From JALZKA01 sp963721645 (GTDB lineage Bacteria > Actinomycetota > Thermoleophilia > Solirubrobacterales > 70-9): 64,000 bases of DNA. Both the position numbers and the translations under genes were made by a program. The stretch covers positions 186,001-250,000 of the forward strand of contig CAVRJK010000002.1 in NCBI GenBank assembly GCA_963721645.1. The letters run 5' to 3'. Shown here piece after piece: positions 7,726-16,272 of this stretch. Under the pieces are notes generated by a model, which saw only the letters and a list, made by a program, of their open reading frames with translations, did no database searches and was not told where the DNA came from. Each line of letters starts with the position of its first letter. Positions within the stretch are counted from its first letter, which is position 1.

Positions 7726-7947
7726 ATGGCTATTGGCACTTCGCTCTTCCTGATCGCAACCGGCGCAATCCTGCGATTCGCAGTGAACGACTCGATCGAG
7801 CAGGTCGATCTCACAACGGTTGGACTGATTCTCATGGTCATCGGGATCATTGGTCTCGTGATCGGGCTCTTCTTGATGAGCCGCACGCAACGACCGGGAA
7901 CGGTCGTCACGCGCGAAACGCGCGACCCGCGCGACCCCCGCTACTAG
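7726..7947 (+). CDS. Small two-helix membrane protein (DUF6458-like)
   Basis: A 73-aa protein with two transmembrane helices (TSLFLIATGAILRFAV and VGLILMVIGIIGLVIGLFLM) separated by the short loop NDSIEQVDLTT, and a polar Arg/Asp/Pro tail. The layout matches small actinobacterial proteins I know as DUF6458, which begin MGIG-SxFLIAxGAILxFAV. For that reason the ATG at 7726 is chosen rather than a GTG at 7696. The role is unknown. A weak hairpin (GGCTG-CGT-CAGCC, 7953-7965) follows the stop. Confidence 0.8.
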   Translation: MAIGTSLFLIATGAILRFAVNDSIEQVDLTTVGLILMVIGIIGLVIGLFLMSRTQRPGTVVTRETRDPRDPRY

Positions 7948-7988
7948 GACTCGGCTGCGTCAGCCAAGCTCGGAGCCGGAATCCGGGT

Positions 7989-8852
7989 TCAGGCCGTGGT
8001 GTTCTGCTCTGAGTCCGCCCGCGAGTCGAGGTCGCGGATGAGGTCCTGAGCCTTCGCGTCCTTGACCATCCAGGAGTCGATGAGCGGGTTCACGATTCCG
8101 CGCATCGTGCTGTAGGCGGCCCAGCGCCGCGGTGTGATGATCCGCGGTTTGCGCGCCTCGATACCGCGCACCACCGTCTCGCCCGCCTCGGCAGGTGAAA
8201 GCCTTTTCAAGAGCGCGCTCGGCACAAGCTCCTTCAGCTTGTCGTTTGCCCGGTCGCCGTCGAGCGCCTGATGCACCATCGGCGTGTCGATGAAGCCGAA
8301 GTAGGCGACGCTCGCGCCGGCGCCGTGCGGTGCGAGCTCGACCCGCAGTGCACGGCCGAGCTGCTCGACACCTGCCTTCGCCATCGCGTACGGGGCTTGG
8401 CCGGCGCCGTTGACGAAGGCGTAGACCGAGGCCGTAACGACGATGTGCCCCCGGTTGGCCACGATCTCGGGCAGGGCAGCGAGTGCCGTGTTGTAGACGC
8501 CGTTCAGGTTCACGGCCAGGACGCGGTCGCCCATCTCATTCGACATCGCGCGGACCGTCGCTGCCGTTTGCGCGATGCCGGCGTTCGCGATGACGACGTC
8601 GACGCCGCCGCATTCCTTGGCGACGGTCGCCACGACCCCTTGCATCGCGCCGGGATCCGTAACGTCCGCGGCAAGCCCGAACGACTCGGCCGAGACCTCG
8701 GCGGCCGCGGCCTCGCTCGCCCCCTGGTCGAGATCGACGATCACGACGCGGGCGCCGCGCCTTGCAAGTGCCTGCGAACAGCCCAGGCCAATGCCTCTCG
8801 CGCCGCCGGTGACGATCGCGGTCTTGCCCTGCAGGTTGAATGTTTCGCTCAT
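7989..8852 (-). CDS. Short-chain dehydrogenase/reductase (classical SDR)
   Basis: A 287-aa SDR with cofactor loop TGGARGIG (about residues 15-22), an Asp in VIVDLDQG that favours NAD(H), an IANAG motif, active-site Ser in VVTASVYAF and catalytic pair YAMAK. The ~60-residue extension after the Rossmann core (PRIITPRRWAAYSTMRGIVN) is seen in SDRs annotated as ketoacyl reductase-like or sterol-active in actinobacteria. The substrate is unknown. The stop lies 41 bases from the convergent small membrane protein. The gene is divergent from the SRP RNA promoter. Confidence 0.88.
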   Translation of the reverse strand: MSETFNLQGKTAIVTGGARGIGLGCSQALARRGARVVIVDLDQGASEAAAAEVSAESFGLAADVTDPGAMQGVVATVAKECGGVDVVIANAGIAQTAATVRAMSNEMGDRVLAVNLNGVYNTALAALPEIVANRGHIVVTASVYAFVNGAGQAPYAMAKAGVEQLGRALRVELAPHGAGASVAYFGFIDTPMVHQALDGDRANDKLKELVPSALLKRLSPAEAGETVVRGIEARKPRIITPRRWAAYSTMRGIVNPLIDSWMVKDAKAQDLIRDLDSRADSEQNTTA

Positions 8853-8903
8853 ATCCGGAACCTACTGGTGGCGCGGCTTCAAGCGCCGCCGCCCGGCAAC
8901 GCG

Positions 8904-8909
8904 TATGAT
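8904..8909 (+). promoter_or_regulatory. -10 box of the SRP RNA gene
   Basis: TATGAT lies seven bases before the predicted 5' end of the SRP RNA, the spacing expected for a sigma-70 type promoter. The -35 region is poor (CTTCAA at about 8877). Confidence 0.6.
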
Positions 8910-8916
8910 CACTGGC

Positions 8917-9192
8917 GGACCGTGCTAGGTGGGGCGCTAGCGGTGCCTTGTCACCCGCAATCCGCTCTAGCGGGGCTGAACGCTCGCTCAAGGACAGTGG
9001 CCTCTCGAGGCCAGTACGTCGAGGGTGGCGTTGATGGTCAGGTCCCGCGCGATGCGCGCCCGTGAATCAGGTCAGGTCCGGAAGGAAGCAGCCTTAAGCG
9101 GTAGCGAGTAAGCGACGCGGATTGTCCTGACCGGAGCCAGCCACAACGGGAACGCTCGGGAAACCGCCTTCGAAGGCGGGCCCGCACGGTCC
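8917..9192 (+). ncRNA. ffs: Signal recognition particle RNA, large type with Alu domain
   Basis: Domain IV is unmistakable at 9071-9098 (GTCAGGTCCGGAAGGAAGCA, then GCCTTAAGC). The 5' part (GTGCTAGGTGGGGCGCTAGC, then GGTGCC) matches the Alu domain of Bacillus-type scRNA. GGACCGTGC at 8917-8925 pairs perfectly with GCACGGTCC at 9184-9192, giving a ~276-nt RNA closed by a terminal helix. The RNA binds Ffh and targets membrane and secreted proteins co-translationally. An SRP RNA near dnaX is a common arrangement. The stem-loop CCGCC-TTCGAA-GGCGG lies inside the 3' arm. Confidence 0.92.
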
Positions 9193-9202
9193 ATGCCCGA
9201 AA

Positions 9203-9865
9203 TCAGCCGTCGACGCCGCCGGTTTCGGGATGAACCGGGGCGAGCTCGGCCGGGCTTGCGCTGCGGGACGAGATTCCGCCTCCGCCCCCGCCGTCGCCAT
9301 TGCCGCTTCCACCCTTGCCACCGCCGCCACTCTTGCCGGAGCCCCCCGCCTTGGGGCACTTGACCGAGTACATGGTCCTGGCGGGCTTACCGAACTTGGC
9401 GCCGGTGTGGTTGTAGGAGAGGTGAAGGTGGTGGCCGCGCCCGTGATTCGCGTCGCCGTTGTAGCCGACCCAGCGGAAGGGGGAGCGAGGCTGGTTCTGG
9501 GAGGGCTCAGCCCACTTGGCCAGCTTGTCGATGTCGTTCCAATCGCCGCCTTCCGCGGTGTTTGGGACGATGTCTAGGGCGAGGCCCCGGGGGTGCTCGC
9601 CGTTCGCGGAGTGAACGGGATCCGTCGAGTAGCCATCGGTGATGAAGATCTTGTACTTGCGCCGAAGGAACTTGATGTCCTGCAGGAGGCGGCGGTCAAT
9701 CTTCTCGCCCGGGAAGCCCGGGACGTCCACGAACTTTCCTCCGCCCGTCGTCTGGCAGACCTTGCCACCGAGATCGACACTCTGCATGCGTGCGTCCGAT
9801 GCAGCGGGCGCAAACCCGGCCAGTGCCGCGAGGACAATTACTGCGATTGATGCATTCTGTTTCAC
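9203..9865 (-). CDS. Secreted M15-like (LAS-fold) protein with Gly-rich tail
   Basis: A 220-aa protein with a signal peptide (MKQNASIAVIVLAALAGFAP). The core has TDGYSTDPVHSANGEHPRGL with LALDI and later GHHLHLSYNH. The H-x6-D and HxH pattern fits the zinc ligands of M15/LAS peptidoglycan peptidases. The catalytic Glu usually found just before the HxH is not evident (GRGHH), so activity is uncertain. The last ~45 residues are a flexible Gly/Ser/Pro tail. It pairs with the similar protein upstream on the same strand (10021-10647). Confidence 0.7.
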   Translation of the reverse strand: MKQNASIAVIVLAALAGFAPAASDARMQSVDLGGKVCQTTGGGKFVDVPGFPGEKIDRRLLQDIKFLRRKYKIFITDGYSTDPVHSANGEHPRGLALDIVPNTAEGGDWNDIDKLAKWAEPSQNQPRSPFRWVGYNGDANHGRGHHLHLSYNHTGAKFGKPARTMYSVKCPKAGGSGKSGGGGKGGSGNGDGGGGGGISSRSASPAELAPVHPETGGVDG

Positions 9866-10020
9866 ACGTCGAGCATCGGGCCGATAATCCTTCCTCTGAA
9901 ATAGTCCGGAGCGTGGGCTGCAAGATCCGTTGCAGAGCAGCCTCTAAACGGCTTGAAACTGGGCTAAACAGGCTTTTCTGCACCGTCCGATTCGCTGGAC
10001 GGATGGCCTATCAAGGTCCG

Positions 10021-10647
10021 CTACCGAGCCAGCGGAGACTTCCAAAAGCTCGTCCTCTTGCGCGCTCCCGGCCAGTTCAGCTCGAGATGGATGTGGTCTA
10101 CATGCGCCTGGGTCGGGTCCAGGTTGTTCTTCTTCTTGCCGTTCTCGTTGAAGCAATACGAGTACTTCCCGAGCCCGGTGCTGCCCGCCCACCATGTCTT
10201 GCAGTCGAAGATGATCCCCTGGATGCCCATCCGCCTGGCGAGCGCGGTCTCGTTGCCGCTGCGGTCACGCTCGATCAGGGTCTTGATCAGGTTCATTGCG
10301 GCGCGCTCCTCGCTGGGGTTCCGGGCATCGAGGTGCCAGTCGATCGCTCGACCCTCGGCGTGAAGGCTGAACTTGCCGCCGCCCCAGCTCTCGCAGCGCA
10401 TGATCCCCCAGGTCTGACCGCGCACGTTGTCTTTGAGCCAGCGCTCGAAGGCGAGCATTCCCTTCGGAGGCCTGTCGCGGCAACCGCGACCGCCGTCGTA
10501 GCGCGGATCCTCGATCGGCTTGTCGATCAAGCTCTTGTGGTTGGCCGGGTTTGTCCTCAAACGGGCCGTGGCGACAGCCCCCAGGCACAGACAAAGGGCC
10601 CCCACCGCAACGAGGCTGAGCACTCCCCGTGCGCTCAATCGATCCAT
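10021..10647 (-). CDS. Secreted M15-like (LAS-fold) protein
   Basis: About 208 aa from the ATG at 10647, which begins a signal or anchor segment (MDRLSARGVLSLVAVGALCL). The core contains SLHAEGRAIDWHLDARN and later HVDHIHLELNW. The H-x6-D and HxH arrangement is that of D-Ala-D-Ala peptidase-like M15 proteins. Cysteines in RGCRD, MRCES, FDCKT and SYCFN probably form disulfides. It shares its layout with the next gene on the strand, although the two are strongly diverged. Upstream ATGs in frame lie inside the dnaX gene and are not used. The target is presumably cell-wall peptide. Confidence 0.7.
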   Translation of the reverse strand: MDRLSARGVLSLVAVGALCLCLGAVATARLRTNPANHKSLIDKPIEDPRYDGGRGCRDRPPKGMLAFERWLKDNVRGQTWGIMRCESWGGGKFSLHAEGRAIDWHLDARNPSEERAAMNLIKTLIERDRSGNETALARRMGIQGIIFDCKTWWAGSTGLGKYSYCFNENGKKKNNLDPTQAHVDHIHLELNWPGARKRTSFWKSPLAR

Positions 10648-10695
10648 ATATAGAGCTTCGGCAGCCCCGCCTGAAGCTTGAATACACTCGAACCA

Positions 10696-12540
10696 GTGTC
10701 CGCCCAGCCGTCCCTTTATCGCCGCCATCGCCCTCTGAGCTTCGATCAGGTGGTCGGGCAAGAGCACGTCGTGAGGACGCTTTCCAATGCGATCGAGCGC
10801 GATCGCGTGCATCACGCCTATCTCTTCGTGGGGTCGCGCGGGACGGGCAAGACGTCGATTGCAAAGATCCTGGCCCGCTCTTTGAACTGCGTGAACGGCC
10901 CGACGCTGGAGCCGTGTGGGACATGCGAGGCATGCACTTCGATCGCGTCAGGCACTTCGATGGACGTGATCGAGATGGACGCCGCGTCCAACCGCTCCGT
11001 TGACGACATCCGCGAGCTTCGTGAGCGGGTCGGATTCGCGCCGGCTGCCGGGAAGTGGAAGGTCTACATCCTCGACGAGGCGCACATGCTCACGCGTGAG
11101 GCGTGGAACGCGTTCCTGAAGACGCTGGAGGAACCCCCACCGTCAACCGTGTTCGTGCTCGCTACGACCGAGCCGCACAAGGTGATGCCAACGATCGTCG
11201 ATCGCTGCCAGCGCTTCGACTTTGCCCGGCCCGCGCCAGTTCAGATCGCCGAGGTCCTGCGCCGAGTGGCGGCTGCCGAGGCAATCGAGATCGACGACGG
11301 AGCGGTCGCTGCGGTCGCTCGTTCGGCCTCTGGAAGCTTCCGCGACGCCCTCGGCACGCTCGATCAGCTGGTGGCGTACGGAGGCAAGCGGATCGAAACG
11401 GACGATGTTCTGGCTGTCCTCGGCGTCGCCGACGCGACCCTGATTCTCGCCACAGCCGACGCCATCGCCGAAGGCAACGGCCGCGCCACCCTGGAGGCGA
11501 GCGAGGGCCTGGCGCGCTCCGGCCGAGACGTGGCGCAGTTTGGCCGCGACCTTTTGGCCCACCTCCGCCAGCTCCTCATCATTCGCGCCGCGGGTGACGC
11601 CTTCAGCTCCGATGCGCTCCAAGCCGCCGATCCAGCGCGGATGCAGTCGCAGGCGGACTCATTCACCGATCTCGGTCTGACCCGCGCAATCGACTCGGTC
11701 TCCGCAGCACTGACTGCGATCCGGGAAGGCGACGAGCCCCGCATGACAATGGAGCTGGCGATTTTGCGTGCCGCCCGCCCGCAGCTCGACCCTGGGCGCG
11801 AAGCTTTCGCGCAACGTCTCGAGCGCATCGAGAAGGCGCTGGCCGGATCACCTGCGCCGACCGAGGCGCCGATACCCGCCACCGCAGATGACAAGCCGGC
11901 GCCGCAGGCCCCGGCGTCCCCGGCCGAAGAGAAGTCTGCGCCGGCGCCCGAGGCGCCCCCGGCCGAGGAGAAGTCTGCGCCGGCGGCCGAGGCTCCCGCG
12001 GTCGAGGCGTCGCCCGCACCTTCGGATCCTGATCAGGCGGATGCCGCCGACCCGGAGGCAAAACCCCCCGCCGCGCAGACGGAGCCAGTCGACCTCGAGC
12101 GCCTCCAGGGCCTTTGGCCAGCCGTGATGGATCAGGTGAAGGCCGGTTCCGAGCTCCTATCGCACGCGCTTTCTGTCGCCCGTCCGATCGCGGTGGACGT
12201 CGAGCAGGCGGTCGTACAGGTCGGCTTTCCGGTCGGCGCCGGCTTCAACAAGCGCAAGGCCGAGGCGGTCGAGGCAAAGGAAAAGCTCGCGGACGCCGTG
12301 AAGACGATCGTCGGTGAGCGCCTGCGCCCTGTCTACGTGATCCTCGAGGGAGACGAGGGCCAGCCGGAGGCTTCGCCCGAGAAGGCGCTTAGCGAGGACG
12401 AGGTGTTTGAGCACTTAAAAGATGCGTTCGACGGCGTCGAGTTCGACGTCTCGTCCGCCGACGGCGCTGACGCGGGAGCGTCAGGGATGGACGCTGGGCT
12501 CGACGCGAGCCCGGGAATCGACACCGGAGAGGCGGCTTAG
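10696..12540 (+). CDS. dnaX: DNA polymerase III subunit gamma/tau
   Basis: A 614-aa clamp-loader ATPase subunit from the GTG at 10696 (SAQPSLYRRHRPLSFDQVVG). Walker A is GSRGTGKTS, Walker B is YILDEAHM, and the zinc knuckle is C-x8-C-x2-C-x2-C (around LEPCGTCEAC). A long Pro/Ala/Glu linker (about residues 390-460) precedes a C-terminal tau-like domain. An in-frame TTG at 10678 would add six residues. The GTG is favoured because DnaX proteins begin here. TACACT (10684-10689) seven bases before it could also be a -10 box for a leaderless mRNA. It is the first gene of dnaX-ybaB-recR. Confidence 0.93.
   Translation: MSAQPSLYRRHRPLSFDQVVGQEHVVRTLSNAIERDRVHHAYLFVGSRGTGKTSIAKILARSLNCVNGPTLEPCGTCEACTSIASGTSMDVIEMDAASNRSVDDIRELRERVGFAPAAGKWKVYILDEAHMLTREAWNAFLKTLEEPPPSTVFVLATTEPHKVMPTIVDRCQRFDFARPAPVQIAEVLRRVAAAEAIEIDDGAVAAVARSASGSFRDALGTLDQLVAYGGKRIETDDVLAVLGVADATLILATADAIAEGNGRATLEASEGLARSGRDVAQFGRDLLAHLRQLLIIRAAGDAFSSDALQAADPARMQSQADSFTDLGLTRAIDSVSAALTAIREGDEPRMTMELAILRAARPQLDPGREAFAQRLERIEKALAGSPAPTEAPIPATADDKPAPQAPASPAEEKSAPAPEAPPAEEKSAPAAEAPAVEASPAPSDPDQADAADPEAKPPAAQTEPVDLERLQGLWPAVMDQVKAGSELLSHALSVARPIAVDVEQAVVQVGFPVGAGFNKRKAEAVEAKEKLADAVKTIVGERLRPVYVILEGDEGQPEASPEKALSEDEVFEHLKDAFDGVEFDVSSADGADAGASGMDAGLDASPGIDTGEAA
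11920..11997 (+). repeat. Tandem 39-bp repeat inside the dnaX linker
   Basis: Two adjacent 39-base units, starting at about 11920 and 11959, encode PAEEKSAPAPEAP and PAEEKSAPAAEAP. They keep frame and lie in the disordered linker between the ATPase and tau domains, so copy number could vary without harming the protein. Confidence 0.8.
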
Positions 12541-12909
12541 ATGGCACGACCAAGAGGCGGGCCCGGCGGACTCGATCTGAACGCGATGATGAAGCAGGCC
12601 CAGCAGATGCAGGCCGAGATGAACGAGGCGCAGGAGGGCCTCAAGGACGAGGTCGTGGATGCCAGTGCGGGCGGCGGGATGGTGAAGGTCAAGCTGAGCG
12701 GCGACATGCGCCTGCTTGAGATCGTCATCGATCCCGAAGCGATCGATCCCGAGGATCCCGAACTTCTTCAGGACATGGTCCTCGCTGCGGTGAACGAAGG
12801 CATCCGCGCAGCCCAAGAGCTTGCATCGTCAAAGATGGGCGGCATCATGGGTGGACTCGGCGGGCCGGGTGGCGGCGGCCTCGGCGGCCTCGGTCTTCCC
12901 GGGACCTGA
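12541..12909 (+). CDS. YbaB/EbfC nucleoid-associated protein
   Basis: A 122-aa YbaB/EbfC protein whose ATG directly follows the dnaX stop. The N-terminal helix reads LNAMMKQAQQMQAEMNEAQE. The core motif VVDASAGGGMVKVKLSGDM is followed by IDPEAIDPEDPELLQDMVLA, as expected for the family. The last 25 residues are Gly-rich. It forms DNA-binding dimers. Its place between dnaX and recR is the standard bacterial arrangement and points to a role in DNA maintenance. Confidence 0.95.
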   Translation: MARPRGGPGGLDLNAMMKQAQQMQAEMNEAQEGLKDEVVDASAGGGMVKVKLSGDMRLLEIVIDPEAIDPEDPELLQDMVLAAVNEGIRAAQELASSKMGGIMGGLGGPGGGGLGGLGLPGT

Positions 12910-12921
12910 CGAGCGGGCCGG

Positions 12922-13512
12922 TTGTACGCACAGCCCATCCAGCGGCTCATCGCCGAGATGGCAAAGCTGCCCGGGATCGGTCAGCGGACCGCTCAGCGCT
13001 TGGCCTTCTACGTCCTTCGCGCCTCCGACGAGGACGCGCTCGCACTCGCGGACGCGATCCGAGAGGTCAAGGCGAAGGTGGGTCTGTGCGAGGTCTGCTT
13101 CAACCTCGCCGAAGGACCGCGCTGCAACATCTGCGAAGACCCGCGCCGCGATGCCGAGGTGATCTGCGTCGTGGAGGAGCCACAAGACGTGATTCCCGTC
13201 GAGCGGACACACGAGTTCCGCGGCCTTTACCACGTGCTCGGCGGCGCGCTATCACCGATCGATGGAATCGACCCGTCTGATTTGAAGATCACCGAGCTTC
13301 AGCGACGTGTCGACGCCGGCGGGATCTCGGAGGTCGTTTTGGCCACCAATCCGACCACGACGGGGGAGGCCACCGCCATCCACATCGCCGAGCTCCTGCG
13401 CGACAAGGCCAAGGTCACACGCCTGGCCAGCGGCCTTCCTGTCGGCGCCGACCTCGAGCACGCCGACGAGGTCACACTCGGCCGCGCCTTCTCCGGCCGC
13501 CGCACCGTTTAG
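12922..13512 (+). CDS. recR: Recombination mediator protein RecR
   Basis: A 196-aa RecR, which with RecO and RecF loads RecA at single-strand gaps. It has the N-terminal helix-hairpin-helix (IAEMAKLPGIGQRTAQRLAF), a four-Cys zinc finger (CEVC...CNIC), a Toprim domain (ICVVEEPQDVIPVERT) and the C-terminal LASGLPVGADLEHADEVTLG. It starts with TTG at 12922 and is close to the usual ~200 aa. It ends the dnaX-ybaB-recR unit, 16 bases before the convergent MMPL gene. Confidence 0.95.
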   Translation: MYAQPIQRLIAEMAKLPGIGQRTAQRLAFYVLRASDEDALALADAIREVKAKVGLCEVCFNLAEGPRCNICEDPRRDAEVICVVEEPQDVIPVERTHEFRGLYHVLGGALSPIDGIDPSDLKITELQRRVDAGGISEVVLATNPTTTGEATAIHIAELLRDKAKVTRLASGLPVGADLEHADEVTLGRAFSGRRTV

Positions 13513-13528
13513 CTACGAGCCCAGCGGT

Positions 13529-15628
13529 TTAGCCTTCACTCAGCCCGATGCGGTCGTGAAGACGCCGTAACGGCGCCGGCGCCCACCAGTTCCACTTGCC
13601 GAGGAGCTCCATCAGCGACGGGACCAGGAGTGCTCTGATGATCGTCGCGTCGATCAGCACCGCGATGGCAGTACCCAGACCGACCTGCTTGATGAAGAGG
13701 AGCTCGGATGTCACGAACGAGCCGATCGCAATGCAAAAGAGGAGGGCTGCCGCCGTGACGATGCGCCCGGTGCGCTCGAGCCCGATTGCTACCGACTCCG
13801 AGTCGGACGCACCGGCGTCGCGCGCCTCCTTGATCCGCGACAGGAGGAAGACGCCGTAGTCGGTGGATAGGCCGAAGGCGACCGCGAACAAGAGCAAAGG
13901 CTGGGTTGATTCAAGGCCGCCGTCGGACGTGTAGCCGAGGAGGCTCTCGAAGCGCCCGTCCTGGAAGATCAGGACGAGGATCCCGAAGACGGCACTCAAC
14001 CCCAAGAGATTCATCACGAGCTGCTTGAGCGGCAAGATCACCGAGCCCGTCATCAGGAACAGGGCCACCAGGGTGACGATCGCGACGATCGCCAAGACCA
14101 GCGGCAGGTGCTCCGCGAGGCTGTCCTGGAGGTCGATGAAGTTGGCGGTGAAGCCTGTCACCAACACGCCGGGGTCGGTGGCCCGCAAGCTGGTGACGAG
14201 ATCTTGACTTTCCTCGGCGAGCGGCTGGGTATCGGAGACGACCTCGATGACCCAGGCGTTGCCTTCGAGTTGGAGAGGAGGCTGGACCTCCGCAACGCCG
14301 TCAAGGCGCGAGGTGTCATCAGCGACGGCCTGGACCGACGCGGCCGAGCCCTCTACGTAGAGCTGCACCGGTGAGTCACGGAACGGCGGGAACTCCGCGC
14401 GGAGCACGTCGTCGACCATCCGCGCTGAGGTGTCTTGCGGAAGCACCTGTGCGTCTACCGACGTGAAGTTGATCGAGAAGAACGGAATCCCAAGCACGAT
14501 CAGGATGGTCGCGCTGGCAAATGCGATCCGGCCGGGGATGCGCATGACCAGGCGAGACAGCCGGTACCAAAAGCCCTCCGACGCAGGCCGCGAATCGGCT
14601 TCGGCTCGGCGCTGGAGGAACTTGGGGGAGAGCGAGTTCACCCGCTCGCCCAGAAGAGCGAGCACGGCAGGGAGGACGGTCAGGGAGATCGCAGCGGCAG
14701 CGAGTGCCACGAGCGCGCCGCCGATCCCCATCGAGTACAGGAAGCGCTGCGGGAACACCGCCAAGGCGGCGAGGGCACCGGCGACCGTCACCGAGGAGTA
14801 GGCGACTGTGCGACCCGCGGTGGCCATCGTCCGCCGAAGCGCCTCCATCCCGGCACCCGTCTTCGCGATCTCCTCGCGGTAGCGGGAGACCACGAAGAGG
14901 CTGTAGTCGATCGCGAGACCCAGCCCGAGCCCAGTGACCAGGTTGAGGGCGAAGATCGAGATCGACCCCAGCTCGCTTGCGACCGTGAGGAGGAGGAAGG
15001 TCGAGACGATCGCGAGCCCTCCGATCAGGAGGGGTAGCGCGGCCGCCACGAGGCTGCGAAAGAACAGGAGCGAGAGCAGGAACAGGATGGGGAACGCCAG
15101 GAGCTCCGCGCGTTTGAGATCTGACTCCACACTCTCGTTGATCTGCGCCTGAGCCACGGAGTTGCCGCCCACGAGAACGCCGGTCTCGCCCTCGAGCCCC
15201 GCGACGAGCGCTTCGCCCGTGTCTTGGAGCTGATCGTCCTCGGTCCCCTCGAACTGGACTGACAGGTAGGTCGATCTGCCGTCCTTCGAGATGAACGCAG
15301 CCGATTCGGTCTCGAGGTAGCCCGATGCTCCGCGAACGCCTTCGACGCCAACCACGGCCTTCGAAATCTCCGCAACACGGTCGGCGCCCTCAGCGGTCGT
15401 CGGATCCGCGTCCTGGATCAAGACGACCGCCTGGGGGTCGCGGTAGCCGGCCCCCTCGAGCCTTTCCTTTGCGATGAAGGCTTCCTTGTCCGGGTCGTCG
15501 GCGCCGTAGGGATCCAGGCGGTCGGCTACCCCGGAGCCAAGTGCTCCCGCGATGAGGAAGAAGACGCCCGCGATGAGCAGGACTCTCTTGGGGTGGCCTC
15601 CGGCCAAGTTGGCGAGACGGTTGAGCAT
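13529..15628 (-). CDS. MMPL family RND-type exporter
   Basis: A 699-aa inner-membrane exporter from the ATG at 15628, which overlaps the stop of the PadR gene (ATGA). It has two repeats, each a single helix, a periplasmic loop and a five-helix bundle. Family motifs include GLGLAIDYSLFVVSRYREEI in the first bundle and AFGLSTDYGVFLLSRIKEAR in the second; their Asp residues are proton-relay candidates. MMPL proteins export lipids, siderophores or drugs. Translational coupling to a PadR-type regulator suggests ligand-induced efflux. Confidence 0.92.
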   Translation of the reverse strand: MLNRLANLAGGHPKRVLLIAGVFFLIAGALGSGVADRLDPYGADDPDKEAFIAKERLEGAGYRDPQAVVLIQDADPTTAEGADRVAEISKAVVGVEGVRGASGYLETESAAFISKDGRSTYLSVQFEGTEDDQLQDTGEALVAGLEGETGVLVGGNSVAQAQINESVESDLKRAELLAFPILFLLSLLFFRSLVAAALPLLIGGLAIVSTFLLLTVASELGSISIFALNLVTGLGLGLAIDYSLFVVSRYREEIAKTGAGMEALRRTMATAGRTVAYSSVTVAGALAALAVFPQRFLYSMGIGGALVALAAAAISLTVLPAVLALLGERVNSLSPKFLQRRAEADSRPASEGFWYRLSRLVMRIPGRIAFASATILIVLGIPFFSINFTSVDAQVLPQDTSARMVDDVLRAEFPPFRDSPVQLYVEGSAASVQAVADDTSRLDGVAEVQPPLQLEGNAWVIEVVSDTQPLAEESQDLVTSLRATDPGVLVTGFTANFIDLQDSLAEHLPLVLAIVAIVTLVALFLMTGSVILPLKQLVMNLLGLSAVFGILVLIFQDGRFESLLGYTSDGGLESTQPLLLFAVAFGLSTDYGVFLLSRIKEARDAGASDSESVAIGLERTGRIVTAAALLFCIAIGSFVTSELLFIKQVGLGTAIAVLIDATIIRALLVPSLMELLGKWNWWAPAPLRRLHDRIGLSEG

Positions 15629-16164
15629 CAGTCTTCGTCCTTTCGATCGTTCAGTTCTTCGAGGGCGCGCTCGCACCAGTCCATGGCGAACTCGTTGTAG
15701 GCCTGCCCGTAGCGAAGGACCATCAGGGGCCCGAAATCGTCCGAGGCTGCCGCGAGCGGCTCGATCTCGGCGAACCGCTCCAAAGCGTCCAGGTGCTCCT
15801 CGCGCTTGGTCTCGATTACGGAAAGCAGATCGTCGTGACTTGCCTGGCCGGAGAAGAAGAGCTTGAGCAGCGCTTCGTCGCGAAGCTCGTGAACCTGCTC
15901 GCCGGAGCCGAGCCAGGATTCCAGCGCGTCCCGGCCCTCAGCGGTGATCGTGTAGACGGTCCGCGGGCGCTCGCCGTGCGAATCGTCTGCGCCCTTGATC
16001 AGGCCCTGCGCGGAGAGACGTTTCAACTCGGGATAGATCTGCCCGTAGCTCGCCGCCCAAAAGAATCTCGTCGAGCGATCGACCTTTGCCTTGATGTCGT
16101 AGCCCGAGTGAGGTTGGTTCGCGACGAAGCCAAGAATGACCCGCCCGGTTGCCGAGAGCTCCAT
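15628..16164 (-). CDS. PadR family transcriptional regulator
   Basis: A 178-aa PadR regulator. The N-terminal winged helix includes ILGFVANQPHSGYDIKAKVD and FFWAASYGQIYPELKRLSAQ, then GLI and a wing with RPRTVYTITAEGRDALESWL. The C-terminal half (about residues 95-178) is the helical Vir_act_alpha_C dimerisation region. It is the first gene of a two-gene unit with an MMPL exporter. A perfect palindrome ten bases upstream is its probable operator, so autoregulation and derepression by an exported compound is the likely logic. Confidence 0.92.
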   Translation of the reverse strand: MELSATGRVILGFVANQPHSGYDIKAKVDRSTRFFWAASYGQIYPELKRLSAQGLIKGADDSHGERPRTVYTITAEGRDALESWLGSGEQVHELRDEALLKLFFSGQASHDDLLSVIETKREEHLDALERFAEIEPLAAASDDFGPLMVLRYGQAYNEFAMDWCERALEELNDRKDED

Positions 16165-16173
16165 ATAGCCAAA

Positions 16174-16196
16174 AGATATATCGCGGCGATATATCT
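16174..16196. promoter_or_regulatory. 23-bp perfect palindrome upstream of padR
   Basis: AGATATATCGC and GCGATATATCT are exact inverted arms around a single G, ten bases before the PadR start. It is strikingly AT-rich against its surroundings and contains TATAT stretches that could serve as -10 elements. A PadR operator is the best guess. Confidence 0.7.
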
Positions 16197-16272
16197 ATGT
16201 GTGACGTCGGCCACTCACCGTCTCGCCGGCTGGACTCATGAGATCGGGCACGGCCCCGGGCCCGAACCGGCG

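Noticed and set aside
11880..12060. Possible CRISPR-like or microsatellite repeats in dnaX
   Set aside because: They are codon-phased repeats of a Pro/Ala/Glu linker, with no spacers.
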